DNA of 64,000 nt from positions 5,750,345-5,814,344 of the forward strand of contig LS997566.1 of NCBI GenBank assembly GCA_000469685.2, read 5' to 3'. The DNA is from Haemonchus contortus. Its lineage: Eukaryota > Nematoda > Chromadorea > Rhabditida > Trichostrongylidae. Under the pieces are notes generated by a model. It saw only the letters and a program-made list of their open reading frames with translations, did not search any database and was not told where the DNA came from. The translations under genes and the position numbers were made by a program. Shown here in pieces: positions 25,679-37,586 of the stretch (positions are counted from its first letter, which is position 1; the number at the start of each line of letters is the position of its first letter).

Positions 25679-28600
25679 ATGAGCGATAGCCATCTGACTG
25701 CATTGCGCCTGCCGCCATTCGGACTTATTGGAAACAGCGATGGAGGTATGAGTGAAGATTTGATGACGTTTACAAATTTTTCAGAATTGGTAAAATTTTT
25801 TGTAGAGCTACCAGACCTAGAAAAGAAGAGTTTGAAGGGGAGCTTTTTTCTCTGAATGAACCTGGTTGAAGGGCCTTTTATTCTTGAAATTTAACAGTGA
25901 ACGGATGGAAAAATCAAGTCCCTCTCAGGTTTCCTATTCTTTAGCCTTCCTCAGGGCCTCAAGAACTTCCCAAATGTTCATAATCATGCCCTTCTGTTTC
26001 ATTTGATTCTAATGCAAGGTTGGAACCTGTTGGGGACCAAAGTCTGGCTCATTTTGTTTATATATCCTAAGTCTAGCTCATTTTGTTTATATATGTAAGT
26101 TCTCAATGTTCAGGTTCATACTCTGGTGAAATCGATCATACTGGCTTTCTTTCGGACAATATAGGGTCATTGTTTCTGAACCCCAATTTCTCTGATGTTA
26201 TGTTTGTGGTGGACGGAGAAAAATTCCCTGCCCACAAAGTTCTTCTTGCTGCTCGTAGTGAATACTTCAGGTGAGAATAGCTATAGTCTACTTAAAAAAG
26301 ACTTCGCATGTTGAAGCTTTTCACAGGGCTATGCTTTACGGAGGGATGAAGGAAAGCGATGAAGGTGAAATCGTACTTGAAGAGACTAATGTTTTCGCGT
26401 TTCGTATTCTTCTGAGGTGGGTTCTTCAATCGATTAAGACAGTGCTATAAGCTCATTGCTATCGAAGGAGTAATTAATTTTACTGATAATTATTCAAGGT
26501 ATATTTATACTGCTAAGCTCACTCTGCTCGAATATAAGGAAGAACAAGTCATGGAGATTCTCGGTCTCGCTCACAAGTATGGTTTCGTTGAGCTTCAAAA
26601 TGCAATCGCCGATTATTTAAAGGTGGTTCCTTTCCCTTCATCAGTTTTTCTACGAATGTTTGAATTAAATTCATTTGTTCATTGTAAAAATTCTACTCAT
26701 TGCTCACATAATGACTCTCTTTGGTGTACATTTCAAAAAGAAATTTTAAAAAAAGCATCAAGTTGTCATATTTTAGGCTATATTGAACAACAAAAACCTT
26801 TGCACTATCTTCAACATTTCCCAGTTGTATTTTCTAAATGATCTCACCGAGTATTGTCTTGTGTTTGCGGACCAAAACGCCTCAGAAGTACTCACAACAC
26901 AGGTAAGTATGAACAGATCGCACAACTACAATTGGTATTCGCCACCTTTTGATTATGCTGGTTTCAAGAAGATTGGCTAAGACGCAAAACTTCTGGACCA
27001 CCGTATCCTTTCAAAGTACCACTGTATAAGGAGCACTAGAACTATAGTCTCAGGATCGGGCATAAAGGTCCGAGACCTTCGCTGAGGTGCTCACTTTAGG
27101 AACTCCCAGAGAACCCCACATTGGATTAGGGAATTGGTAGTTTTACAAAAGAAATGGCGTGAATGAAATTAGAGGGCAGTTCAAAACACATTTTGTTCAC
27201 TCATCGGTTTGTTACTGCTTGTTTGATTTGTCCTCAATTTTCAGGGATTCCTGCAGTTATCTATCAATGCAGTCACACAACTTATTGCTCGCGACTCATT
27301 TTGTGCTTCGGAGATCGACATCTTTTGTGCGATACGTGAATGGGTTAAGGCACGACCAGAAATGCAGGTAGCACAGCATTTAGCATTCATGATGTAGCAA
27401 GGCCTACTTGCTGATTAAATTTTTTCGTTTCAGGCAGCTGCTGTAGAGATGCTCATGAAATGCCTTCGACTTTCTTTGATCAGCCAAAGAGATCTTCTTA
27501 ACATAGTGCGTCCATCGGGTCTTTTTGCTCCAGATACAATACTGGATGCGATTGAAGAACAAGACAAGAAACGCACCACTGATCTGACTTATCGTGGTTT
27601 CTTGAGTAAGTTGAACACTTTTGCCGTACTTCCTTGTCATCTGGTTACCTTGTACTTCTATGTGTTAAAAATCGTTACAGCACCTAATACAAATATTGCT
27701 ACCGCTCAATTAGGCGCTGTGGTTATTTCTGGTGAATCTCCGAATGTGCTTCTGAGTGAATCAGGAGGTAACACAGCATTCAATTTTTTATTTAGTTCTA
27801 CGGCGCCTGAAATTCTTCTAGGAATCCCTCAAGATGGAGATCGTGGACTCACTCGACATGCAATTGGCGATGAGGAAGGAATCATTGTCCAACTTGGTCG
27901 GCCTTACATAATCAACAAAATAGTGCTCCAGCTGTTCGATCGCGAGACCAGGATGTATTCGTACTATGTGGAGGTGCTCTATTTCACTATGCTCTTCTCT
28001 AATGAGCATGATAGCGCTAGAGAAGTCCCTACTGTTTCATTTTTTACCAACTACTATCCGTCGTTGTCAACTGTATCGCCTTAAAAAAAATTCAAGCAAC
28101 GCAATTTTCGTTTCTAATTTCCGGGTATTTAATGATGGTGACTGGGATTGGATTGTTATCTCTTCAGATAAGCATGGATCGCCGTGACTGGGTACGTGTA
28201 ATTGACCACACAAAATACCTGTGCCGCTCTTGGCAAACCTTATACTTCCACTCACGTGTTGTTAGGTAAGTACTTTCAATACAAATAACTATGTTACCAA
28301 TGTATTTTATGTTGGTATGGTTTTCTCGAGTCAAAAAGTTTTCCGTAAGCCTAGGTTTAGTGAAGAAAAAAGGTGCCTGAGGGGAGGGCGGAGGGTAGTA
28401 CTGTCTCTCACTGAGACCTGAAGTTTTTCCTATCGGTATGCTTATTCTTTTTCAGATATATACGGGTTGTTGGCACTCATAACTCGCAGTCAAATCGAAT
28501 GTTTCATTTGGTTAGTCTAGAAGCGTTGAACTCTTCAGACGAGTTTACAATTGATCCAAAGACGACACTACTTAGTATGCAGTTTCCAACACTTTCCTCT

Positions 28601-31600
28601 TCCTGCAAATAGATATGTTTCCCATTCTTTTCAGTTCCTACCACGAACGTAGCCACAATTGAAAACAATGCCCTTGTCATAGAAGGAGTGTCAAGGTGCA
28701 GAAATGCTCTTCTCAACGGTCAGGTACGTGCAATCGTCAGTGAAGGCATCTTATTTTAGTCACTACGTTTTTTGAATAGGCTATTTTCATCTTCTTGGGA
28801 AGCTTCCTGTTGTTCTCTCATTTCTACTCGTAATGCATTCAGAATTCTGACTACGATTGGGATAATGGTTACACGTGTCATCAGCTGAACAGTGGAGCTA
28901 TTACTGTTCAATTACCACAACCATACTTGATAAGTACAATGAGGTATAACCTACTTTGCTCCTCGCCTGAAAGTTTGTTTATGTGAAGGAAGTATATATA
29001 TTGTTGGGAGACCTCAGGAAAGATAGAAATAATTAGCCTTTTTTCGATTCAGATTGCTTCTATGGGATTGCGATGATCGATACTATTCGTATTATGTCGA
29101 GGTTTCAGTTGATCAAATTAACTGGGTAAAAGTTATTGATCGGAGAATCAAGCAATGCAGGTAACTTCCTATGTATTTCGCTGTAAAAGCATGGCCCGGG
29201 AAGGTAAATCTATCGCATGGGTTTTATGAGGCATAGAATGTTTTATTGGCACTTGGTATTGTTATTCATAAAATAGTATCATCAAAAATACCTTGGTTAA
29301 TCACAATTCAATCATATCAATTTCGTCGGGATTCAGATCTGGCAGAGCATCATTCTTTATTTCGTGGCGTTTCATGTGTAGCTGAAAAGGATGTATTCAG
29401 TAGTACGTTACTAAAGCCAACTTGGATTGCAAACGTTAAAAGTAGTAGAAGAAAACTGTTGTGAGAATTTTTGCTGTAACTACCTGTAAGTGGTCGCTCC
29501 TTGCAAAACATCTGGAACAGGCAGGGCATCGGAAAGGTTTGGCGCCAGTGTGCTTCCGATAATGCCTCGTAAGTTCATCAGATCTTGCAAAAGTCCAGGA
29601 GCATCTCGGCCATTGGCAAAAATATGGTTTTTCTCCTGAAATAAAGTCATATCTTAATTCGGTCTGACAGTTATTGGTATCGTAACTGGGAGCTAAGCAA
29701 TGAAGAAGATATGCTAAAACACGACAACAGGGCTGAGATGGCCTCTCTATTTGGGCGTTGGAGACATGGGACAGAACAATGATCTTGATCTTGCTCCGAA
29801 GAGATTCAGATGCATATGGGAGTTACACTTTAGGGGATGATATTTACTCTGGAGAAATCTCTCGTTAGTGAACCTAGATGTTGACTGTTCTCAAGGCTAG
29901 GAAGGTATCAACCTGGGAGAAAGTATATTATAGAAGTATATGTAGCGGAGATGGGTACAAGGAATATATAGATCTAGTCTTTCATCGGACCGACTGTTCA
30001 TACACACGAGCCGAACGCGACAATTTCCGGATTGGTATAATTGGATTGGTATGTTTGTTTACTGATCGGCTCAGTCAAGGAGACTGCAGTGATGTGAGGA
30101 GAAGGGCAGGCGCACCTGATGATTAAGGAGCTTCGGCTCAATATCGCATTACAAAACGATAAGCGATTTGGAATTGATATATCAGAATCTTAGATTTTGG
30201 AAGTTAACATTCGCTTGGGACCAAGTAATTTCAAAGCGGATTCCGCAAGCACACAGGTTTTGGTTGGAACTCCCTACAGAAGAGGAATATTATTTTTCAC
30301 AGCGTATGCTTGCATATAATTAATACCTGTGTGAATTCGTTGGTGAGCTTTGAGATGCGAGCTTTTGGTGTAGACCTTATTGCATCCCGGTTGGCTACAC
30401 CGATGTGTTCGTCGATTATCCAGAGCTTTTCGGTTTCGTTTTGATGATTGAAGGAAGTGAAGAGGATTCAGGGATGAAGGCGGGTAGTAGACCTAAAAAT
30501 CTGTGGTCAACTTGAATGTTCAATAAGTTTTCAAAGCATCGAAATAAGAGCGGAGGTGTGAAGCCTTCGGAGTATGTAGTTCTCTGCTGTGATTAATCGA
30601 CTGAGGAGAAGAAAACGGTGAGATGAAACAATGGTGATACTGAAGCGTGGCCAATGGGAGGATCACCGACCTTGGATTCAATATGTGGAGGGAGTCGATG
30701 AACGAAATCAACTTCTTCCTCAGAACATTCACTGAAAGACTTGGAGCATCCGGAACTGGTCGACATTGGAGGAGAAGGCACGCGATGGATCGGTTTGGTC
30801 TATAATCAGTGACATGCAATGTGAGGCCGTTGCTTAACTGGTTAATGGTTAACTCCAAAGTGATTCGGATAATCCTCAGATCGTAAGGGTGTAGACAACC
30901 TCCCACTCACCTCACTGGACTGTGTGCTTGCATATTGACAAGTAGGTCGGTGTTCCTTGGTTGTTGATGGGAAAGGAGCAGTAACTGGGAACGGACTGTC
31001 TGAAAGTTACGGTAGATGGATGATACAAGGGCTCTTGTTTATAAAAAAATGCTTTCACCATAGAAATTGACAGGATTCAAAGGTTGCTGTGGCGGTAAGA
31101 GAGGCGTAGGGTTCATTGAAGCATTTGGAAAAGCGCTATGTACCTGAAATGGACTTGATCAGCAAAGAAGAGTTTACGTATTGGGGAGTCCTGTTCAGTA
31201 ACAATGAATGTAAGGAGATTGTGATGAGAATATCATGAAGACGAATGAAACTGACCGTATCGGAGTGGACATGTGAATGATATTGTACACTGCAACTTGG
31301 CAAATACATCACTGGAAACATTTGCATAAGAAGGCATGAAAAGCATCGAAACTTTTTTACGACATTCAAGCGTCTTTTGTCCGATACACGAGACGTTTCT
31401 TAGAGATGGGCATGGTATTTCTAACGTATTAGTTGCAGCTATTGTCGTTTATCTTGAAAAGAAAGATAAAACACAAAATTTAATGAACCTCTGTATTTTT
31501 GTTGTAAAAAATGACTGGAGTGTTTTCATTGTTTATATTGAGAAATAGTCTCATACAATTAAGACGTAAACAATCGGCAGTCAATTCGAATATCCTAACT

Positions 31601-33512
31601 CATCGTGATCCGGAGGTGTATAGAAGTTCAGATTAGTGAGATGTAAATAACTATTTTTGATTTGTTGTTATTAACTAAATTTGAGAACAATTAATTCTTT
31701 TTTTTCGAAATACCCATCACTTTGGATTTAAATCTGTAGCTGGCACTGCTGATGCTCCAAAGTTCTAATTGTTCGGTTTTTCGGGAACCGCATCTTTTGG
31801 TATTAGTTTCTAAAGATAATAATTTTCTCTTCGATGGAAAGACCTTCGAAAAATAGAAAAAAAGAATAGACTTCCAAGGGAACTTAACTCAATTCTTTGT
31901 TGGAAATTTTTTTTATTCTATGGAAATTGTTAGGTGGTACTGTGGTGTCCGTTGTGCGATAGAAACAGTAACCACAAGTGCAGTATTTGGGAACTGGGGG
32001 TTTGCACAGTGCAGTGGCTGACAGCTGCCTATCACCTGCTGAAGACCGTATGTATTGCAAGCATTGTTGGCGCATTTTTGGAGTGAAGGACTCATGGCGG
32101 TGACAGTGTGTTTAGTCTGGGGATCAGTGCTTGAGATGACCAAAAGTGACCAAAATAGGGCTGGTTCGATGTCTGAGTAAGGCCACTCGTGACGCTTATC
32201 GTTTCTGTTTTCCATTTTGAGGTTTGAGAACTGTCAGACGAAACGCAAGTTAGATATTGTTGATATTTTTTGAAGCGCTTTGAATTTTAGTGTAACATAG
32301 CGGCCCTTGAGATTTTTTCTAAAAACAACTAGAAAGAATTTCATTCATTTATGTACTTATGCGTCCTTACTGGCGTATTACGGAATAATTGCCGGAATAT
32401 GAAGTAACTCAAAAAAATGTTCTGGATGGTGATGTGCTAAAAGCCATTGCTTTTCTTCCAATATTGAAAGAAAATTTACTTCGGTCAAAAAGTGCTGACA
32501 AATTCGATTGGTTTTAGAGCGTTTTCTCCTGAACGAGGTAAACGGAGAGATAGGAGTACGGAGAAATAATACAACAGTATAGCGAAATGGCCCAATGAAA
32601 TGCGGTACGCTACTGTATCGCTGACCTTTGCTATGGGCGTGGTCCTTTGGAGTAGACGGTGTGCACAAAACGCTGTGTCAATAACGGTGATAAACATCAA
32701 GTCTATTCAGAACTGTAGAAGAGATCAAAGTAACTAGTTAAGGAGACTTGAGATTTAGAAGTCTATACTTTTAGTTTTTGAAAAAATGCTGGTCCATCAT
32801 CATATAAACTTGGTTCACGCTAGTTCTCGGTGTTTTACTTTCAAAGAATTTCAGTATCTAGTATATCACAGCAATCGTCAAATATTTAGACGCTTCTTTC
32901 CCGTCCTTCTTGACTACTCTATAGCTTTAATTAGCAGTTCTAGTTTTTGAGAGGTGCTGTATTTGTACTTCTGTCAGCTGCAAATGTGCTGGCTTGATTT
33001 TTTTGAATGCATTAGCGCAACTGCTTAACTTTTACTTTATTTAGTGTCTCAACATAATCAATGAGAACAGATATTTTGCTAGTGGCCATTTTGCCCTGAT
33101 AGAAAGTGTAAAAATGAAATGCGAATTCTATACGGGAGGAGGGCAACTAAGCAGCCCGGTTAGCCAGTCAGGTGGAAATGAATTGCTTTTTGTTCTTTGT
33201 GGTTATTGCTGGGAGTGGTAGTGACAGAAAGGAGACAAAAATGATGAAGCTGTGTTGGAATGGTTTCTTTGTTGCCAAATCTCGCAAGGGTATTTCTGCT
33301 AATATCTTTTTTATTGCAGAAGCTGGCAACTTTTGGAACTCGCTGCGGCTGTTCCTGTGGTGTTTGTGAAGATTGTCGGAACTCATAATTCGGCAAATGA
33401 GGTATTCCATTGTGTTCACTTCGAATGTCCAGCCGATCCACATGCTCCACCACCGGATGATCGATCAGTTTTGCCCAAAGATGTGCTGCTCACCGAAGAG
33501 ATGGAACAGTAG
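25679..33512 (+). CDS. BTBD9: BTB/POZ domain-containing protein 9 (full-length parent copy)
   Basis: Fourteen exons give 619 residues, close to the usual 612: 25679-25745, 26114-26270, 26327-26416, 26499-26622, 26777-26902, 27245-27367, 27434-27605, 27681-27973, 28168-28265, 28456-28574, 28635-28723, 28843-28943, 29053-29160 and 33320-33512. BTBD9 (hpo-9 in C. elegans) is a probable Cullin-3 adaptor tied to restless legs syndrome, dopamine and iron handling. Order: short unique N terminus; BTB ([37 protein letters not shown]); BACK ([36 protein letters not shown]); two discoidin-like repeats, each with YSYYVEV(S)..[12 protein letters not shown] motifs and RVVGTHN / [20 protein letters not shown]. 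The last intron is 4159 bases and contains a whole KLF gene on the other strand. The start lies two bases after an ATTCCAG acceptor. It is the likely parent of copies 2-6 downstream. Confidence 0.95.
29301..31309 (-). CDS. Krueppel-like factor (three C2H2 zinc fingers), nested in BTBD9 intron
   Basis: Seven exons in transcript order (31309-31256, 31143-31059, 30999-30911, 30799-30671, 30492-30327, 29635-29484, 29381-29301) encode about 251 residues. KLF proteins are nuclear transcription factors binding GC-rich/CACCC promoter sites. The three fingers sit at the C terminus: [20 protein letters not shown], then [20 protein letters not shown], then [20 protein letters not shown]; the linkers HTGEKP and HTGAKP and the spacing are typical of KLF/SP. 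The N-terminal part is rich in Ser and Pro ([17 protein letters not shown]) and lacks the SP Btd box, favouring KLF. The protein ends DEIDMIEL. The start was chosen two bases after a TTTCCAG acceptor, as in other trans-spliced genes here. The whole gene lies inside intron 13 of BTBD9, antisense to it. Which C. elegans klf it matches cannot be told by eye. Confidence 0.9.
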
Positions 33513-36500
33513 CCAATTTCCCACTGATTTCACCGAGGACTGGATACGACACCATCATTTAGTGATCGCTTTCCTTTCCTGCCAGGAACGTCCTGTTTTT
33601 CCAGTGAGCCTTAGTATATACAAAACAGTGAAGATTTCGTCTAATCGTTAGCTTCCTTGCCGGAAATATTACTTCAGGAAAGAGTCGTAAATAAGTAGTT
33701 TGTACATTTCGCAGCACTCGCTAGTGAAAGGAGAACTGGTCATTTGAAGGGGCGTCTCCTACCAGCAAGCATTATATCTTTCAACAGTACTTCGTTAGAA
33801 ACTCCTTTCCTCTTCCATACCTGTCTTACTTCCAAAAAAGTGTCACCCGAACGGGGAAATCCTTCAATGTCCATCGAAGAAACAATTCTGTCACCTTTTT
33901 CTCCGAAAACCGATACCCCTCCCACTAGTGGCTTCTGTACGTAGTGGATGCCCTCGTTCAGTACTGTCTATAGTTAACTCTATTAAATTTATTCTTACCA
34001 AATACGACCATTTGCTGCTGCCGGGAATTTGCTGCGGGAGAGGTAGAGGGACGTTTCTCTCCAGCATGTAATATGATTTTTATGTAGGTTCCAGTCCTAC
34101 CGTTAGTGCCAGATTATGTATACGTCGTTAAGATATACTTAAGTAAGGGATATAGATAACAGACGCGCGATCAATAGTTATCTTTTCCGTGCAGACACAA
34201 AGTTCGAAGTGTAGTATGCCTAGAAAATCGAAGGTTTCTAGTCTTAGACATTCTTTTTTTTTCGACGGATTTGTATTCAACTTTTTTTTTTCGACCGATC
34301 GACAGTAGTCATTTTATTATATGATTTCGAATAACTGAACTTTCCAAAAATATTGGTTTTCCGTACCAAAGCGTTGTTCAAAGTTATTGCCAACTACTCA
34401 TACAATGCTCCTTGCAATGTGGGTGCGTTTGCTATTTCTAAGTCACATTTTCTTTTCCAAATAAACTTCAAATTTCTTTCTTTCGGGCCTTTTAAGGATG
34501 TGCTGTGCTTGCAATAGGCTGTTGTAATTGTAAATAATTCTTCTCAAGTAGTTGTTCTATTTTTTTCTAGGTATTTCTCATGCTTGGGCCTTTTGAAACG
34601 TGCTGTGCTTGTGATCATGTATTACAAAGGTTAATAAATTTTTACTAAGCCTCATTTTGAATCCTATTGAGGAACAGCCCACACCCAAGCCTCTTCCTGC
34701 AAAGCACCCAATAGGACTCTTGGCAAGAATTTCAGACCACGAGCTCGATTATGTGTTCAATAGAAGTATGTGGCGATGTGTGAAAATATACCGTAAATGC
34801 TTTCAGTGCTCAGGCTTGAAGCTGGACTTTTCTGTTATGGGTCCCTAAATCTCAACGGTAAACACAGCCGACGACGACCACAGTCAGCGATCACTCCAAA
34901 AACGTCATAGAGATTTTTGTTGACTGACCATGCAGAGTGTACCTACCCCAACGGCTGCCATTAAGCGATCAGGGAAAATGACAGGTTGTCGACAGCCCGG
35001 CTACGGTTATCACAAAAAGGTCAGTTCTGTGGAATAGATGAAACGATATTGTTTCATTGGGATGAGTCGAGGATTCAGCCTTCATACAAACTGATAGTTT
35101 ATTATTTCGAAGGCTTTGACGAGGTGGTAGTTTGAGGCCAAAAGCGTTGCCCTCCTGCTTGCGTAAGCGCGAAATGTGTCTACAACCGAGTTTGCCCTGA
35201 TTCTGATGGTGATTCTGATGCTAACTTTGTCGCTTGTCGGACGCGAAAAGTTCGCGCACTAATCAACGCGGCACACCTGCCTCTCCAACAACCTTTCTAC
35301 AAATCAGCCATTGGCCGAACTGTAGAAAGTTTGTTGGAGGCCGTTTTTAAAATGAAATCGAAAAACCTCAATGAATGGTGAAGCCCTTGACGATTCCCTT
35401 CCCGAGGGCCAAGAATTCGACTTTCACTCATTGTCACTTGGTACTCCCTTTTAACTGCTTCACGAGAAAGGGGGGGGGGGGGGGAGGGGGATGCCGTTAA
35501 ATTGGCTGATCTGGTAATGCTAACAGCCATGAGTCTACATAATGGTACACTCATGGTCACCTTATTCGGCTGCTGCGACCTGCTCATCTCTCCTGGGGAA
35601 TTCTGTCGCGTTGAGACAAGGATTATGAAAATTCAATTGATGATTGGCTAAGAATCAGTCTAGGTAAAGCCGCTTGGCGCGACTGGAACATGGCACATTA
35701 TCAGAGGGCGTTGAGAGGTAGGATTGGTGATGTCGAGAATAGGAGAAGAATCTTCCAGTTCCCTGATAGGATGTGTCCCTCGTTCAAGGAGACACGAGTC
35801 GTCTCGATCTAGGTTTTCCCATGACTATCTCCGCTTCATCTCTTCAAAAAAAAAAAAGAGAAGGAGGACAGAAATCAAACGGCAGTTAATGTCGAACTAT
35901 CAAAAAACTTGCTCTGATTCGTATCACGTGAAAGCTGAGCCATTCAGTTACAGTTTTTTGCATGCTTTGGCCCATACCCACAGTAATTAGATCATTTTTG
36001 GGCCAAAATATTCGTGTTCTTTCACTACCGGCCCCTCCAATCTCATTCCAGTATTTACTAATAGTTTTTCAATCGTATGGACAGTTTCTGTCGGCAGAAA
36101 ATTGCTATCTGCAAGACCTTGATTTTCAAAGCCCGTATTTGGACTAAAGCGGGGGTCTAAGTAGTGACTTGAACACCAGCGAATCGTTGAAAATTCCAAA
36201 TACGCATTCAAAACGCGAAAGCGACATGGAAGGGAAGTCGTAGGTGGGGGCTTGATTGGGGCTCGAAGACCTTACCCTTATAATTTCGAAGGATTACAAA
36301 AAAAAACCCAGGCTTGTCAGCTTTGAGGAGTTCACATAAAATGCTTCACAGGATCTGTTGGAACAGGCCATACGAGTGATGAGGACAAGAATCTTACAAT
36401 GGCAACATAACAGTATCTACTTTGAAGCAGTCCAAAATGTAAATGTGAAAAGGGTTATAATGCCTAATCGGTCATCATAGAGATGTGGATGACCTCAGTA

Positions 36501-37586
36501 GAGTATTCCGGACCTGAATGGGATGACCGGATGCCGAAAGAAACCTCTTGACGGTCGCTTTTTCTCACCGACTGGTAACCGTATACTCCGCCAACAACCT
36601 GTCATTCTTCGATCGATCTTGTAGTTCTTCAGTTTTGCGCGATTCGTCTGCGGTCACTTTGTGTAACTCGATCCATCTGTAAACAGACCAATCTAATTAC
36701 TGTAATCCGGAAACTATCGCGCACTGGATACGGTAAATAGTCGGCTCGTCAAAAGGTCGACCTTAGTCGCCGCCGTGCGGTCCTTTACGTACAGTTATGG
36801 CGAATTTATGATATCAGTGGCTATTAAAACTCTGGCGGCATATCTTACCGCGTATAGGTAGTCCTTGGAATGCATAAGATGAATCCAGTGATGGGACTAC
36901 ATTCAATTTGAGTTCTGTATCAGCACAATTCAGAATCTGATAGGTACAACCTCGCACCTTGCTGATCAAGTTCCCTACAGTATGAGCAATGCTACCTGAA
37001 AATTCCGTGATTTCCATGCAGAAAAAGGGGCTCTTGAATAGATCTAGGGTCTAGAATACTTCAGAATAAGTATTTCGGATGATGGAAGGAACTGAAAGCC
37101 CTATGTGCCTACGGATAAACCCAACCCTACCTTTTTCTGCCCTCTTGAACTTCCCGAATACTTTGACACATACATTTTCATTTCTACAAGATTCGGGATT
37201 TCTGTAGGGATCACATTTCGAAATCGTCCTAATCCTGCCAAGAATTTACCGTATCTGAAGGAAGAATAACGCCATTTCGAAATCCATATGTACTACTGCT
37301 ATCCCTTTTCGTCTGCCACGTGATAGTGGCATTCCCAAGAACACCATTCACCTCGTGATTCCAAACTGTGGCCTGGTGCCGAAAGTCATCCACGTGTGCA
37401 AATGGTATCCTGAGCCATCTATTCAGAATTTTTTAATCTCGCGGTCCATTACGTACTATAAGCTTCTCTACGCCATTTACTTTGTTAATGACAACCTCTA
37501 GTGATGACAAGTTGTAAATGATGATGAACATTCGACAAAAGGTGATGAAGATTCTTTTTTTCCTCTCACACCTTTTACTTTCAGCT
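33513..37586. other. intergenic region between BTBD9 and its first tandem paralogue
   Basis: No gene is recognised in these 4 kb. It holds a 15-base G run at 35470-35484, AT-rich stretches around 34200-34620 and a weak copy of the CATACGCATTCAA repeat near 36190. A 63-codon open frame at 34657-34848 (MNPIEEQPTPKPLPAKHPIG...) has no recognised relatives. Its distal end supplies the promoter of copy 2. Confidence 0.5.

Noticed and set aside
27449..28084. Single long open frame of 211 codons
   Set aside because: It merely reads through the intron between BTBD9 exons 7 and 8 and past the end of exon 8; splice sites at 27605/27681 and 27973/28168 restore the conserved protein.
34657..34848. 63-codon open frame with proline-rich start
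   Set aside because: No neighbours, no splice partners and no recognised family; not enough to call a gene.
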